Notes under the pieces: model-generated
What the model was told of the DNA's origin: nothing
Databases searched by the model: none
The model's input: only the letters and a program-made list of their open reading frames with translations
Shown: one piece after another, positions 19,550 through 28,498 of the stretch
How the letters are laid out: every line of letters starts with the position of its first letter
How positions within the stretch are numbered: position 1 is the first letter of the stretch
Assembly: GCF_011751765.2 (NCBI RefSeq)
Contig: NZ_CP061169.1
Location: 1,736,001-1,800,000, forward strand
DNA length: 64,000 nt
Reading direction: 5' to 3'
Origin: Paramicrobacterium chengjingii
GTDB taxonomy: Bacteria; Actinomycetota; Actinomycetes; Actinomycetales; Microbacteriaceae
Translations under genes and position numbers: made by a program

Positions 19550-20251
19550 CTATGTCAGTGAGCGGATGATGCCGATGGGTGTGCTCTGGTGTTTCTGCCC
19601 GAGAGGGTTGTCTTTCAGCACGCGCACCATGTGATCATCGCTCGCGTGTCCGCGAGTGTTGCCGAGGATGTTTCCTCCGAGATCGTTGATGTCGACGATC
19701 ATGACGTCCACGCGGCCCCCCAGCGCTGATTTCAGCACTTGGGCGACCTCGTCTGGGCGCTCGGGACCGAGCACGACGTGGGAATTGTATGGCGGGATCG
19801 TATGGCTTGTCGGGCCATCGATCGCCCGTGCCTTCTCACCGGCAACACGGTAAAAATCACCGGAACGCTTCAGCAGCTTCGAGACGACAGACACGGCCGC
19901 AGCAAGCAGGATGCGGGGTGTACCGCACTCTCGCAGAGCCATCTCCATTGTCTCGGGCATTCCGAGCCCGATTCCGTACGACGTCTTGGTGACGTATTTC
20001 GATAGGAAGTGAGCAAGTGGGCGCGGGTTGATGGAGTTGACGGGGTATGCGCGACCCTGCGTGATTGCCACGATCTTCTCCGTGACGAAGACGACGTCAC
20101 CGTCACGGACCTGTTCCCCGGCATACGTCGACACTACCTCGACGATGTCGTCGTCCGCTCCCACAAGACGCGTCCTCACCGGGATGCGTTGATAACGGAC
20201 GCTGTCGACTACCGTCTCGAGAGCCTTGCCCTCATTAGCCTCTATGGCCAT
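19550..20251 (-). CDS. Coenzyme F420-0:L-glutamate ligase-like protein
   Basis: The protein has 233 residues and resembles the CofE/FbiB N-terminal ligase fold: RDGDVVFVTEKIVAITQGR near the start, then GIGLGMPETMEMAL, a glycine-rich middle, and VDVMIVDINDLGGNILG. CofE adds glutamate to F420-0 through a gamma-glutamyl bond using GTP. No other F420 biosynthesis gene lies in this window, and the family is also found in bacteria that do not make F420. A different acceptor is therefore plausible, such as a cell-wall precursor given the racemase and ATP-grasp neighbours. The ATG at 20251 follows AAAGG. It lies only 38 bp downstream of sigA on the same strand with no clear terminator, so partial read-through from sigA is possible. 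Confidence 0.78.
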   Translation of the reverse strand: MAIEANEGKALETVVDSVRYQRIPVRTRLVGADDDIVEVVSTYAGEQVRDGDVVFVTEKIVAITQGRAYPVNSINPRPLAHFLSKYVTKTSYGIGLGMPETMEMALRECGTPRILLAAAVSVVSKLLKRSGDFYRVAGEKARAIDGPTSHTIPPYNSHVVLGPERPDEVAQVLKSALGGRVDVMIVDINDLGGNILGNTRGHASDDHMVRVLKDNPLGQKHQSTPIGIIRSLT

Positions 20252-20289
20252 AACCCTGCCTTTCGTGAAAGAACGTCGGAAAGCTGGGT

Positions 20290-21561
20290 CTACTCCAGGT
20301 AGTCCCGAAGGGACTGCGACCGGCTCGGGTGCCGCAGCTTCGCCATCGTCTTGGACTCAATTTGGCGAATACGCTCTCGAGTCACGCCGAATGTGTCGCC
20401 AATCTGGTCGAGAGTCTTCGGCATCCCATCGCCAAGACCGAAGCGCATGCGAATCACCCCTGCCTCACGTTCCGACAACGAGTCAAGCAGGGACTCGAGC
20501 TGCTTCTGCAGCATGGTGAAGCCGACGGCGTCGGCAGGAACAACGGCTTCGGTGTCTTCGATGAGATCACCGAACTCGCTGTCGCCATCTTCACCAAGCG
20601 GGGTGTGGAGAGAAATCGGCTCACGGCCGTACTTCTGCACCTCGACGACCTTCTCAGGCGTCATGTCGAGCTCTTTGCTGAGCTCTTCGGGGGTCGGCTC
20701 GCGCCCGAGGTCCTGCAGCATCTGCCGCTGAACGCGTGCGAGCTTATTGATGACCTCGACCATATGCACGGGAATGCGGATCGTTCGGGCCTGGTCCGCC
20801 ATTGCTCGGGTGATCGCCTGACGGATCCACCACGTTGCGTAGGTCGAGAACTTGAAGCCCTTGGTGTAGTCAAACTTCTCGACCGCGCGTATAAGACCGA
20901 GGTTTCCCTCCTGGATCAGGTCCAGGAATTGCATTCCCCTGCCGGTGTAACGCTTGGCGAGCGACACCACGAGGCGCAGGTTCGCGCCGAGAAGGTGACT
21001 CTTCGCTCGTTGGCCGTCACGGGAGACCCACTGGAGTTCGCGTCCGAGCTTCTGCCGCTTCTCAGCATCCGTCATCGGCCCCAGTTTGTCTTCGGCGAAA
21101 AGGCCGGCTTCAATCCTCATGGCGAGCTCGACCTCTTCCGCGGCGTTGAGCAGCGGAACCTTGCCGATCTGCTTCAGATAATCCTTGACAGGATCTGCTG
21201 TCGCGCCGGTGATGATCGTCGAGTAGACGGGCATCTCGTCTTCATCGTCACCCTGCGAGAGAACGAGCGCGCCCTTCGGCAGTGGCTCGTCTTTCGCTGT
21301 TGAACGCTTCTTTGGAGCCTGATCGTCGGTCGAGGCCTCTGCAGTGGACTCATCCGCAACCGCTTCAGCGACAGGATCGACCGACTTCTTCTTTCGCGTC
21401 GTCTTGGTCGCAGCTGCCTTCTTTGCCGGTGCGGACGCTTCAGTCTTTGTTGTGGACTTCGCGGAAGCCTGTGACTTCGTCGCGGAGGCCGCCGTTTTCT
21501 TGGTGGCTGTGTCGTCGGCCTCTTGTGTGGCGTCCGTTTTCTGTGCAGGCTTGCTTGCCAT
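20290..21561 (-). CDS. sigA: RNA polymerase primary sigma factor
   Basis: The protein has 423 residues. The N-terminal 110 or so are a low-complexity K/A/T/S-rich region typical of actinobacterial primary sigma factors. Region 1.2 is [20 protein letters not shown]. Region 2, which binds core polymerase and melts the -10 element, includes [20 protein letters not shown] and [15 protein letters not shown]. Region 3 includes [12 protein letters not shown]. Region 4.2, the -35-binding helix-turn-helix, is [20 protein letters not shown] near the C-terminus. The ATG at 21561 ([13 protein letters not shown]) follows AAAGGG at good spacing; more upstream codons belong to the leader. Essential housekeeping sigma factor. 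Confidence 0.96.
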   Translation of the reverse strand: MASKPAQKTDATQEADDTATKKTAASATKSQASAKSTTKTEASAPAKKAAATKTTRKKKSVDPVAEAVADESTAEASTDDQAPKKRSTAKDEPLPKGALVLSQGDDEDEMPVYSTIITGATADPVKDYLKQIGKVPLLNAAEEVELAMRIEAGLFAEDKLGPMTDAEKRQKLGRELQWVSRDGQRAKSHLLGANLRLVVSLAKRYTGRGMQFLDLIQEGNLGLIRAVEKFDYTKGFKFSTYATWWIRQAITRAMADQARTIRIPVHMVEVINKLARVQRQMLQDLGREPTPEELSKELDMTPEKVVEVQKYGREPISLHTPLGEDGDSEFGDLIEDTEAVVPADAVGFTMLQKQLESLLDSLSEREAGVIRMRFGLGDGMPKTLDQIGDTFGVTRERIRQIESKTMAKLRHPSRSQSLRDYLE

Positions 21562-21717
21562 GCGAGCACCCTTTCGGTCCGTGGCGCGCCAGTTGTGGCG
21601 CTGAGTCACCGACGTGTATCGATTTCGGACAGTACTAAGACCCATGTCAAATCCCAGTCCGCATCGTGTGATGCAGAAAGGGACACAATGGGTCCATTTC
21701 TTATTATGTCATGGATT

Positions 21718-21736
21718 CGTGTCACCACTTGACACG
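21718..21736. terminator. Small hairpin after the MFS transporter gene
   Basis: CGTGTCA (21718-21724) pairs with TGACACG (21730-21736) around a 5-nt loop, 6 nt downstream of the transporter stop codon on the minus strand. It may be a weak terminator. It lies upstream of sigA, so a regulatory role there is also possible. Confidence 0.4.
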
Positions 21737-21742
21737 CCGCGC

Positions 21743-23062
21743 TCAGTCTCCGTCTCGGCGCTCCCTTCTGACTAGTGCAACCCAGAGAGGGGCCACTTTT
21801 ATTCCCTCGTCTTCAGCCAGACGTGTGCGCGTTGTTCGTCGGGCGAGAAAGAGCATGACCACGCCGAATCCGATGACGACGTACTGCACAAGGAAGGCGA
21901 TCTTGAACGAAGAAAGTGAGTATGTCTGCTCCGGCGTCGTTGCTCCAGGGCTCAGCAAATCAAGAACGAATCCGATGACGAACATCATGGTGAAGCTGGC
22001 GAGAAAACCGCCAACATTGACGATGCCGTTGGCCGACCCGAGTGCACGACTGTGGTTGAAGGTACGCGCGAAGTCGAATCCGATCAGGGAACCGGGCCCG
22101 CCAATACCGAGGGCGACAAGAAGCACGATGAGTACCCACATCGGCGGATGTCCGGGCCATGCCAGGAACATCGTCCATGCGATGCCCATCGTCGAAACGA
22201 TCGTGAGAACGAGATTGCTGCGCCGCAAAGGGAAACGGGCGGTGAGAATTCCGAGGATCGGCCCGAAGACGACGCCGGAGAACACAATGACAAGCAGCAG
22301 ACCTGCGGCGGCCGACTCCGAAATGCCGAGCGCGTAGACCATGAAGGGAAAGCCCCAGAGAAGAGAGAACACCGTTCCGCTTGATTGAGTTGTGAAGTGG
22401 GCCCAGAAACCGAGTCTGGTACCCGGGCGCTTAAGCGAATCCACGAGAATATCGAGTGAACTCCCCCAGGTGCGTCGGATAGGACCGGTGCTGTCATCAA
22501 CCGGCCGGTCGGAAATGCAAATCAGAACCCCGATCAGCATGAGCACGCACAGCGCTGCAGCGGCGAGGTAGGCACTTTCCCACCCGATTGTGTTGAGCAG
22601 AAGTGCGAACGGAAGGGCAGAGAGCACCTGCCCGAACTGACCAATATTTCCTGTCCACTGGCTAAGTGACGGAACAATTGGGCCGCTGAACCAATAATTG
22701 ACGAGTCGCAGCACCGAGACAAAGATTCCTGCGTCTCCGATTCCAACGCAGACGCGCCCGAGTGCAGCAATCGACAGGTCGGGTGCTATCGCGAGCACAG
22801 CCTGCCCGATGCTGATCAGGATGAGGCCGATGATGAGTAGCCGACGTGGTCCCCAGCGGTCGATGAGCAGACCAATCGGGATCTGCATTGCGGCGTAGAC
22901 GACCAGCTGCACGACGGCGAGCGACGACAGTGCTGCCGCAGTGATGTCGAACCGTTCGACAGCGGCAACTCCGGATACTCCGAGAGTGCTGCGTTGAAGG
23001 ATCGCGACGACGTATGCCGAAACGCCAACGACGAAAACCATCCACGAGCGACGAGAGTTCAC
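21743..23062 (-). CDS. MFS transporter (12 membrane segments)
   Basis: The 439-residue major facilitator protein starts with MNSRRSWMVFVVGVSAYVVAILQRS, and about twelve hydrophobic segments follow. The first-half motif between segments 2 and 3 is LIDRWGPRRLLIIG, the family's D-R-x-G-x-R signature. The central loop lies at about residues 195-215 (DRPVDDSTGPIRRTWG). The C-terminal half includes GGPGSLIGFDFARTFN and SANGIVNVGGFLASF, reminiscent of nitrate/nitrite or organophosphate-type MFS carriers, but the substrate cannot be assigned. The start is GTG at 23062. Inner membrane. Confidence 0.88.
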   Translation of the reverse strand: MNSRRSWMVFVVGVSAYVVAILQRSTLGVSGVAAVERFDITAAALSSLAVVQLVVYAAMQIPIGLLIDRWGPRRLLIIGLILISIGQAVLAIAPDLSIAALGRVCVGIGDAGIFVSVLRLVNYWFSGPIVPSLSQWTGNIGQFGQVLSALPFALLLNTIGWESAYLAAAALCVLMLIGVLICISDRPVDDSTGPIRRTWGSSLDILVDSLKRPGTRLGFWAHFTTQSSGTVFSLLWGFPFMVYALGISESAAAGLLLVIVFSGVVFGPILGILTARFPLRRSNLVLTIVSTMGIAWTMFLAWPGHPPMWVLIVLLVALGIGGPGSLIGFDFARTFNHSRALGSANGIVNVGGFLASFTMMFVIGFVLDLLSPGATTPEQTYSLSSFKIAFLVQYVVIGFGVVMLFLARRTTRTRLAEDEGIKVAPLWVALVRRERRDGD

Positions 23063-23082
23063 TCCAGAAATGGTAGCCGTCG

Positions 23083-24015
23083 TCAGGGGGTCGGGGTGTC
23101 GCCCTCGCCGTCTGATGTGCGCCGACCAGCTAGATAGCGCTCAAGCTCTGCAGCGATATCGTCGGCGGACGGAAGGTCGTGCTCATCCATGGTGAGTGGC
23201 GGACGCTGCTCTGAACCCTCCATGTATGTGTCATATCGTGCTTCGAGCGACGACACCAGCTTGTGCAGCTCACCGTTCTCGGCGACCTGCTCGTCAACGC
23301 GTGTTATGAATTGGCGTCCATCTTCGCGAAGCTCATCGCTGGGAAAGACCAGGCCGGAGGCCGCCGTGTACAGCTCAAGCGCCGTGAGCGCCGCAGCCGG
23401 GTACTCCGTCTCGGTCAGGTAATGCGGGATCAGAAGGGCGAAGCCCGTCACCGGAAGGTCGTGCTGCTGAAGGCGATACTCCAAGAGATGCAGCACATTG
23501 GCCGGCACCTGCGTCGACGGGCGCCAGATCGACAAAGTTTCAATGAGCTCTTCTCGGTTGCCGCTGACCGCGGCGCCAAGCGGACGAGTGTGCGGAACCG
23601 GCATAGGAATGCCATGAACCCACGTTGTGTGACTGACCTCGAAACGCTCGATCAAGCCCAGCACTGTCTGGGTGAAGGATTCCCAGCGGAAGTCTGGTTC
23701 GTACCCGGTGAGCAAGAGGAACGGACGGTGCAATTCGTCGTAGGCCAGCGAGAGAGCGAGGCGGGAGGGTGCATAGTCTGTCAAATGGTCGTGCTCAAAC
23801 TGAATGATGGGTCGACGCGCCCGGTAGTCCAGAAGTTGGTCATTATCGAAGATCGCGACGTCTTCATAACTCAGGCTGTCGCGCAGGTATGTGACCGCTT
23901 GCGCAATCGTGCTTCCGGCATCGGAAAAACCGGTAAGGCCGATGACCAGCGGCAGCCCCGCGGGGACGGCAGATGCCGACTCCGTGAAACGAACGAGGTC
24001 TTCAGGGGTGCTCAT
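23083..24015 (-). CDS. PAC2 family protein
   Basis: The protein has 310 residues. The N-terminal 230 match the PAC2 (proteasome assembly chaperone 2-like) fold: PLVIGLTGFSDAGSTIAQAV at the start, then FDNDQLLDYRARRP, LLTGYEPDFRWESF and the acyl-hydrolase-like HGIPMPVPHTRP. The C-terminal tail is acidic and helical. In actinobacteria PAC2 proteins are common and their role is not settled; they are not proof of a proteasome. The ATG at 24015 has GGGAG immediately upstream. It is divergent from pepA with 84 bp between the starts. Cytoplasmic. Confidence 0.9.
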   Translation of the reverse strand: MSTPEDLVRFTESASAVPAGLPLVIGLTGFSDAGSTIAQAVTYLRDSLSYEDVAIFDNDQLLDYRARRPIIQFEHDHLTDYAPSRLALSLAYDELHRPFLLLTGYEPDFRWESFTQTVLGLIERFEVSHTTWVHGIPMPVPHTRPLGAAVSGNREELIETLSIWRPSTQVPANVLHLLEYRLQQHDLPVTGFALLIPHYLTETEYPAAALTALELYTAASGLVFPSDELREDGRQFITRVDEQVAENGELHKLVSSLEARYDTYMEGSEQRPPLTMDEHDLPSADDIAAELERYLAGRRTSDGEGDTPTP

Positions 24016-24070
24016 ACTCCCATGCTATTCGGGCACGGAGCGTTCGCGGCGGTTCTGCGTCGTGCCCAGA

Positions 24071-24082
24071 GCGAACGTTCGC
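24071..24082. promoter_or_regulatory. 12-bp perfect palindrome in the PAC2/pepA divergent promoter
   Basis: GCGAACGTTCGC is self-complementary and lies 17 bp before the pepA start. A related half site (AGCGTTCGC) lies near 24040. It may be an operator shared by the divergent genes, with no known regulator attached. Confidence 0.3.
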
Positions 24083-24099
24083 GCCGATACCATGAAGAC

Positions 24100-25578
24100 A
24101 TGAGCCAAATCTCTCTTGAATTCGAAACTGAATCCGCCCCGTCGACAAAAACTGACATCACGGTAATCGGTGCCGTCTCCTCGTCTGATGGGCCGCGACT
24201 TCATGCCATCGAAGGATTTGAGAGCCTGACCGACATGCTGACAAATCTCGGCGTCAGCGGATCGGCAGATGCACTGTCGCGCGTGGTACTCCCCGACTCC
24301 CCATCCACTGTCATTGCAGTCGTTGGCCTCGGTCGAGAGGTGACGGCCGACGCGCTGCGTGGAGCAGCGGGAGCAGCCGTGCGACAGCTTGCTGGCATAG
24401 CATCCGTTCGTTTTGCCTTTCCGCTGACGGATCATGCTGATGTGATCGCTGTCGCGGAGGGTGCAGCGCTCGGCGCCTACGCATACACGCAGGAGAAGGG
24501 AATGAGTGAGCGCACGAGTCCCGTTGAGGCTGTGACGATCGTCGCCCCCGAGCCGCTCACCGCCGATGAAGCGAAGCGGGTAGTCGAGACAGCACGCGCC
24601 GTGCACCTTGTGCGCGATCTCGGCAATACGTCGGCGTCAGCGCTCACGCCAGAAGTCTTTGCCGATACAGCAGTCGACGAGGCCTCCGATCTGCCGATCA
24701 CAACGCGCGTCTGGGACGTCGCTCAGCTCGAGTCTGAGGGCTTCGGCGGCATTCTCGGCGTCGGACGCGGCTCGGAGCGTGGTCCACGACTTGTCAAGCT
24801 CGACTACTCCCCCGCAGGTGCCACCTCACACATCGCGCTTGTCGGAAAGGGAATCACGTTCGACACCGGCGGGCTCTCGCTTAAGCCAGCGAGCGGAATG
24901 ATGGGCATGAAGTACGACATGCTCGGTGCTGCAACCGCTCTCGCCACGATCACAGCGGCGGCACGAATCGGAATCAATACCCGCATCACCGCGTGGCTGT
25001 GCCTCGCCGAAAACATGCCTTCCGGTTCGGCGACACGCCCCGGTGATGTTCTGAAGATGTATGGCGGACGAACCGTAGAGGTCACGAATACCGACGCTGA
25101 GGGACGTCTCGTCATGGCCGATGGCCTCGTCGCGGCGAGTGAAGAGAACCCCGATCTCATCGTGGACGTTGCGACGCTCACTGGGGCAGCGGTCGTCGCA
25201 CTCGGAAAGCGATACACGGGCGTCATGGGAAACGACGAGAGTGCTGCCGAGGTTGTCGACATTGCCGACGGCGTCGGCGAGAAATTCTGGCGGATGCCGC
25301 TTCCGAGCGAGCTCCGATCGGCGCTCGATTCAGACGTTGCCGACCTCGTGAACGCGAATCTCTCGCGCCGCGAAGGTGGAATGCTCGTCGCGGGACACTT
25401 CCTGTCTGAGTTCATCGGCACTCGAACCGACACCGACGAGCCGATTTCGTGGGTCCACCTCGACATCGCCGGCCCCGGTGACAATGGAACGTCCACTTAC
25501 GGATACAACGGCAAGGGAGCCACCGGCGTCACTGTACGAACTCTTCTCACGCTAGCCGAGCGGCATGCCGGCGCGTAG
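24100..25578 (+). CDS. pepA: Leucyl aminopeptidase (M17)
   Basis: This two-metal hexameric aminopeptidase removes N-terminal residues from peptides. The 492-residue protein has the usual variable N-terminal domain and a C-terminal catalytic domain. The metal-binding and catalytic segments are GKGITFDTGGLSLKPASGMM (Lys and Asp), KYDMLGAATAL (Asp) and the M17 signature NTDAEGRLVMADGL (Asp, Glu, Arg). The frame is open much further upstream, antisense to the PAC2 gene, but the homologous start is the ATG at 24100 (MSQISLEFETESA), which has only a weak ribosome binding site. Probably cytoplasmic peptide turnover. Confidence 0.94.
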   Translation: MSQISLEFETESAPSTKTDITVIGAVSSSDGPRLHAIEGFESLTDMLTNLGVSGSADALSRVVLPDSPSTVIAVVGLGREVTADALRGAAGAAVRQLAGIASVRFAFPLTDHADVIAVAEGAALGAYAYTQEKGMSERTSPVEAVTIVAPEPLTADEAKRVVETARAVHLVRDLGNTSASALTPEVFADTAVDEASDLPITTRVWDVAQLESEGFGGILGVGRGSERGPRLVKLDYSPAGATSHIALVGKGITFDTGGLSLKPASGMMGMKYDMLGAATALATITAAARIGINTRITAWLCLAENMPSGSATRPGDVLKMYGGRTVEVTNTDAEGRLVMADGLVAASEENPDLIVDVATLTGAAVVALGKRYTGVMGNDESAAEVVDIADGVGEKFWRMPLPSELRSALDSDVADLVNANLSRREGGMLVAGHFLSEFIGTRTDTDEPISWVHLDIAGPGDNGTSTYGYNGKGATGVTVRTLLTLAERHAGA

Positions 25579-25676
25579 TAAGGTCGAAGAGGCGCTTCAG
25601 CGCAACCGAACGGTCGTTTGCTGCACACCGGCGTGCGACCAAAACCGCATCAACAATCGGCAAAGGGAGAAGCTCA

Positions 25677-27050
25677 GTGTCGGAGCAGAATTTTGACATC
25701 GTCGTACTCGGCGGCGGAAGTGGCGGATACGCAGCGGCGCTCCGAGCGAGCGAGCTCGGATTCTCTGTCGCGCTGATCGAGAAAGACAAGGTCGGCGGCA
25801 CGTGTCTTCACCGCGGGTGCATTCCGACGAAGGCGCTACTGCATGCAGCCGAGGTTGCCGACAGTGCGCGTGACTCCGAGAAGTTCGGAGTGAAAACCTC
25901 GTTCGAGGGAATCGACATCGAGGGCGTAACGAAATATCGTGAGGGGATCGTCGCCAAGAAGTACAAGGGCCTTCAAGGTCTTGTGAAGGCACGTAAGGTG
26001 ACGACGATCGAAGGCGAGGGACGCCTCACCTCGCCAACGACTGTTCAGGTCGGTGACACGACAGTCACCGGTAAGAACGTGATTCTCGCTACGGGTTCGT
26101 ACAGCCGCTCGCTTCCCGGTCTTGAGATCGGCGGCAGGGTAATCACAAGCGAAGAGGCACTTGCACTCGATTACGTGCCCAAGAAGGTGGCGGTTCTCGG
26201 CGGTGGCGTGATCGGCGTGGAATTCGCTAGCGTCTGGCGTTCGTTCGGCGCTGACGTCACCATCATTGAGGGACTCCCCCATCTGGTTCCGAACGAAGAC
26301 GAAACGATCAGCAAGCTTCTTGAGCGGCAGTTCCGTCGCCGCGGCATCGATTACAAGATCGGCATCAAGTTCAAGAGCGTCGACCAAAACGACGATGGAG
26401 TTCAGGTCACCCTCGAGAACGACGAGACGATTGACGCCGACCTGCTGCTTGTCGCTGTCGGACGGGGCCCGGTGACAGAGGGCCTTGGCTATGACGAGGT
26501 CGGCATCGAGATGGATCGTGGCTTCGTTCTGACGAACGATCGCCTCGAGACGAACGTGCAGGGCGTCTACGCCGTCGGTGACATTGTGCCTGGTCTGCAA
26601 CTGGCGCACCGTGGATTCCAGCAGGGCATCTTCGTCGCCGAAGAGATCGCGGGACAGAACCCGGTCGTGATTCCCGATACTCACATCCCCAAGGTGACGT
26701 ACTGTGACCCAGAGGTTGCGTCGGTCGGACTCTCGGAGGCGAAGGCCAAAGAAGAATACGGCGACGACAAGGTGACGGCGTACGACTACAACCTCGCGGG
26801 CAATGGCAAGAGCGAGATCATCGACACCAGCGGACTCATCAAGGTCGTCCGTGTCAACGACGGTCCCGTCGTCGGCGTGCACATGATCGGCGCACGCGTC
26901 GGTGAGTTAATAGCCGAGGGGCAGCTTGCGGTGAACTGGGAAGCGTACCCCGAGGACGTCGCTCCGCTGATTCATGCACACCCCACTCAGAACGAAGCCC
27001 TGGGCGAAGCATTCCTCGCGCTTGCAGGCAAGCCCCTGCACGCGCTCTGA
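25677..27050 (+). CDS. lpdA: Dihydrolipoyl dehydrogenase (E3)
   Basis: E3 reoxidises the dihydrolipoyl group of 2-oxoacid dehydrogenase complexes, passing electrons through FAD to NAD. The 457-residue protein shows the FAD-binding DIVVLGGGSGGYAAALRA, the redox disulfide GGTCLHRGCIPTK, the NAD-binding VAVLGGGVIGVEFAS, the second FAD contact GVYAVGDIVPG, and the C-terminal dimer-interface HAHPTQNEAL with the catalytic His-Glu pair. The start is GTG at 25677 with AAAGGGAGAAG before it. It is followed 44 bp later by the E2 gene, so the pair is probably one operon. E1 is not in this window. Confidence 0.96.
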   Translation: MSEQNFDIVVLGGGSGGYAAALRASELGFSVALIEKDKVGGTCLHRGCIPTKALLHAAEVADSARDSEKFGVKTSFEGIDIEGVTKYREGIVAKKYKGLQGLVKARKVTTIEGEGRLTSPTTVQVGDTTVTGKNVILATGSYSRSLPGLEIGGRVITSEEALALDYVPKKVAVLGGGVIGVEFASVWRSFGADVTIIEGLPHLVPNEDETISKLLERQFRRRGIDYKIGIKFKSVDQNDDGVQVTLENDETIDADLLLVAVGRGPVTEGLGYDEVGIEMDRGFVLTNDRLETNVQGVYAVGDIVPGLQLAHRGFQQGIFVAEEIAGQNPVVIPDTHIPKVTYCDPEVASVGLSEAKAKEEYGDDKVTAYDYNLAGNGKSEIIDTSGLIKVVRVNDGPVVGVHMIGARVGELIAEGQLAVNWEAYPEDVAPLIHAHPTQNEALGEAFLALAGKPLHAL

Positions 27051-27094
27051 TCGTTACGCTAGGAGTAGGAATTGCTTTTAAAGGAGACTAGGTC

Positions 27095-28498
27095 ATGAGC
27101 GAAACGGTCAATCTTCCGGCACTCGGTGACAGTGTCACTGAAGGGACCATCACCCGATGGCTGAAGAACGTGGGCGATCACGTTGAGATCGACGAGCCTC
27201 TGCTTGAGGTGTCGACGGACAAAGTCGACACGGAAATCCCCTCCCCTGTCGCGGGAGTGCTCGAGGAGATCTTTGCCTCGGAAGACGACACCATCGATGT
27301 TGGTGCGCCGCTCGCTACAGTCGGTGACGGTTCCGGAGCATCCGGTTCGGGTTCTTCCTCCGAGCCTGCTTCGGAAGAGACCACGGAATCAGCAGCTCCT
27401 GCTCCAGCTCCTGAGGCAGAACCCGAACCACAACGAGAGCCTCAGCACGTCGACTCGGACACTCACGACGACGCTGACTCTCCTGCCGCTGACGAGCCGG
27501 CTGCGTCAGGAAGCGACGAGACCAGTGACGTAGACGCCCCTCAGTCGACGGAGCCCGCAGAGTCTGCGGGTGCCTCGTCGTCAGCTGAACCGGTTGATGT
27601 GACGGGCAATGCTGGATACGTCACCCCGTTGGTGCGACGCTTGGCCAACCAGCATGACGTCGATCTTTCCACGGTGACGGGAACGGGCGTCGGAGGGCGC
27701 GTCCGCAAGGAAGACGTCCTGGAAGCGGCTGCGCGCACCGACGACACGCCAGCTGAAGCGACAACTCCAGCGGCCGTGTCGGAGCTTCGTGGAACAACGC
27801 AGCCGATGACACGTCTCCGCAAGGTCGCTGCCGAGCAGGCAGTGGCCTCGCGTCAGGCGACGGCGCAGGTGACCACGGTGATCGAGGTTGACGTCACATC
27901 GATCGCCGACCTCATCGCGCGGGTGCAAGACGCGTTCACCGAGAAGACTGGAAAGGCTCTCGAGTTCATTCCGTTCTTCGCCAAGGCGGCGACGCAGGCT
28001 CTGCAGGAGCATCCGATCATCAATGCGACGGTAGACGGCGAGCAGATCGTCTACCCGGGCGCCGAGAATCTCAGCGTTGCCGTTGACACTGATCGTGGTC
28101 TGCTCAGTCCGGTCGTCAAGAATGCGTCGTCGCTTGACGTCGCTGGGCTGGCAACGGCCATCCACGATCTTGCAGAACGTACGCGCTCCAACGGCCTCAA
28201 GCCAGACGAGTTGTCGGGCGGTTCGTTCACGATCGCAAGCTCAGAGGCACGCGGCGCCCTTTTTGAGACTCCCGTGGTGTTTCTGCCGCAATCTGCATCG
28301 CTCAGCAGCGGAACGGTGACAAAACGTGTCGCAGTTGTCGATGCGGGTGGAGTTGACGCCTTCGCCGTCCGTTCCACTGTGTACTTCTCGCTCTCGTACG
28401 ACCAGCGCATCATTGACAGCACGGACGCATCACGCTTTCTCGATTCAATCAGGCACAGTCTCGAGAACGATGACTTCGAGGGACAGCTCGGTCTCTAA
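27095..28498 (+). CDS. sucB: Dihydrolipoamide acyltransferase (E2) with altered catalytic motif
   Basis: E2 carries and transfers acyl groups in the 2-oxoglutarate or pyruvate dehydrogenase complex. Residues 1-75 are one lipoyl domain (lipoyl lysine in EVSTDKVDTEIPSP). A long acidic Ser/Glu/Pro/Ala linker follows, then the E1/E3-binding domain YVTPLVRRLANQHDVDL with GVGGRVRKEDVL, and the acyltransferase core. The core ends with SYDQRIIDSTDASRFL, whereas the family motif is DHRxxDGxxAxxFL: the catalytic histidine is Gln437 (CAG at 28403-28405) and the glycine is serine. The protein may therefore be a poor acyltransferase that acts mainly as lipoyl carrier or scaffold. The ATG at 27095 follows AAAGGAG. 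Whether it is the succinyl or acetyl enzyme is not certain. The stop overlaps that of the convergent gene. Confidence 0.88.
   Translation: MSETVNLPALGDSVTEGTITRWLKNVGDHVEIDEPLLEVSTDKVDTEIPSPVAGVLEEIFASEDDTIDVGAPLATVGDGSGASGSGSSSEPASEETTESAAPAPAPEAEPEPQREPQHVDSDTHDDADSPAADEPAASGSDETSDVDAPQSTEPAESAGASSSAEPVDVTGNAGYVTPLVRRLANQHDVDLSTVTGTGVGGRVRKEDVLEAAARTDDTPAEATTPAAVSELRGTTQPMTRLRKVAAEQAVASRQATAQVTTVIEVDVTSIADLIARVQDAFTEKTGKALEFIPFFAKAATQALQEHPIINATVDGEQIVYPGAENLSVAVDTDRGLLSPVVKNASSLDVAGLATAIHDLAERTRSNGLKPDELSGGSFTIASSEARGALFETPVVFLPQSASLSSGTVTKRVAVVDAGGVDAFAVRSTVYFSLSYDQRIIDSTDASRFLDSIRHSLENDDFEGQLGL

Noticed and set aside
19550..20251. Evidence for coenzyme F420 biosynthesis
   Set aside because: Only a CofE-like ligase is present. 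No FbiA/CofD, FbiC or F420-dependent enzymes are seen in the window, so the family name should not be taken as the function.
23083..24015. PAC2 protein as a sign of a proteasome
   Set aside because: PAC2 proteins are widespread in actinobacteria without a 20S proteasome, and no prcA, prcB or pup gene is here.
25836..26882. 348-codon open frame antisense to lpdA (and similar ones opposite acnA, glnA and parC)
   Set aside because: High-GC codon bias opens long frames on the opposite strand. None has a ribosome binding site or a recognisable domain, and the opposite genes are certain.
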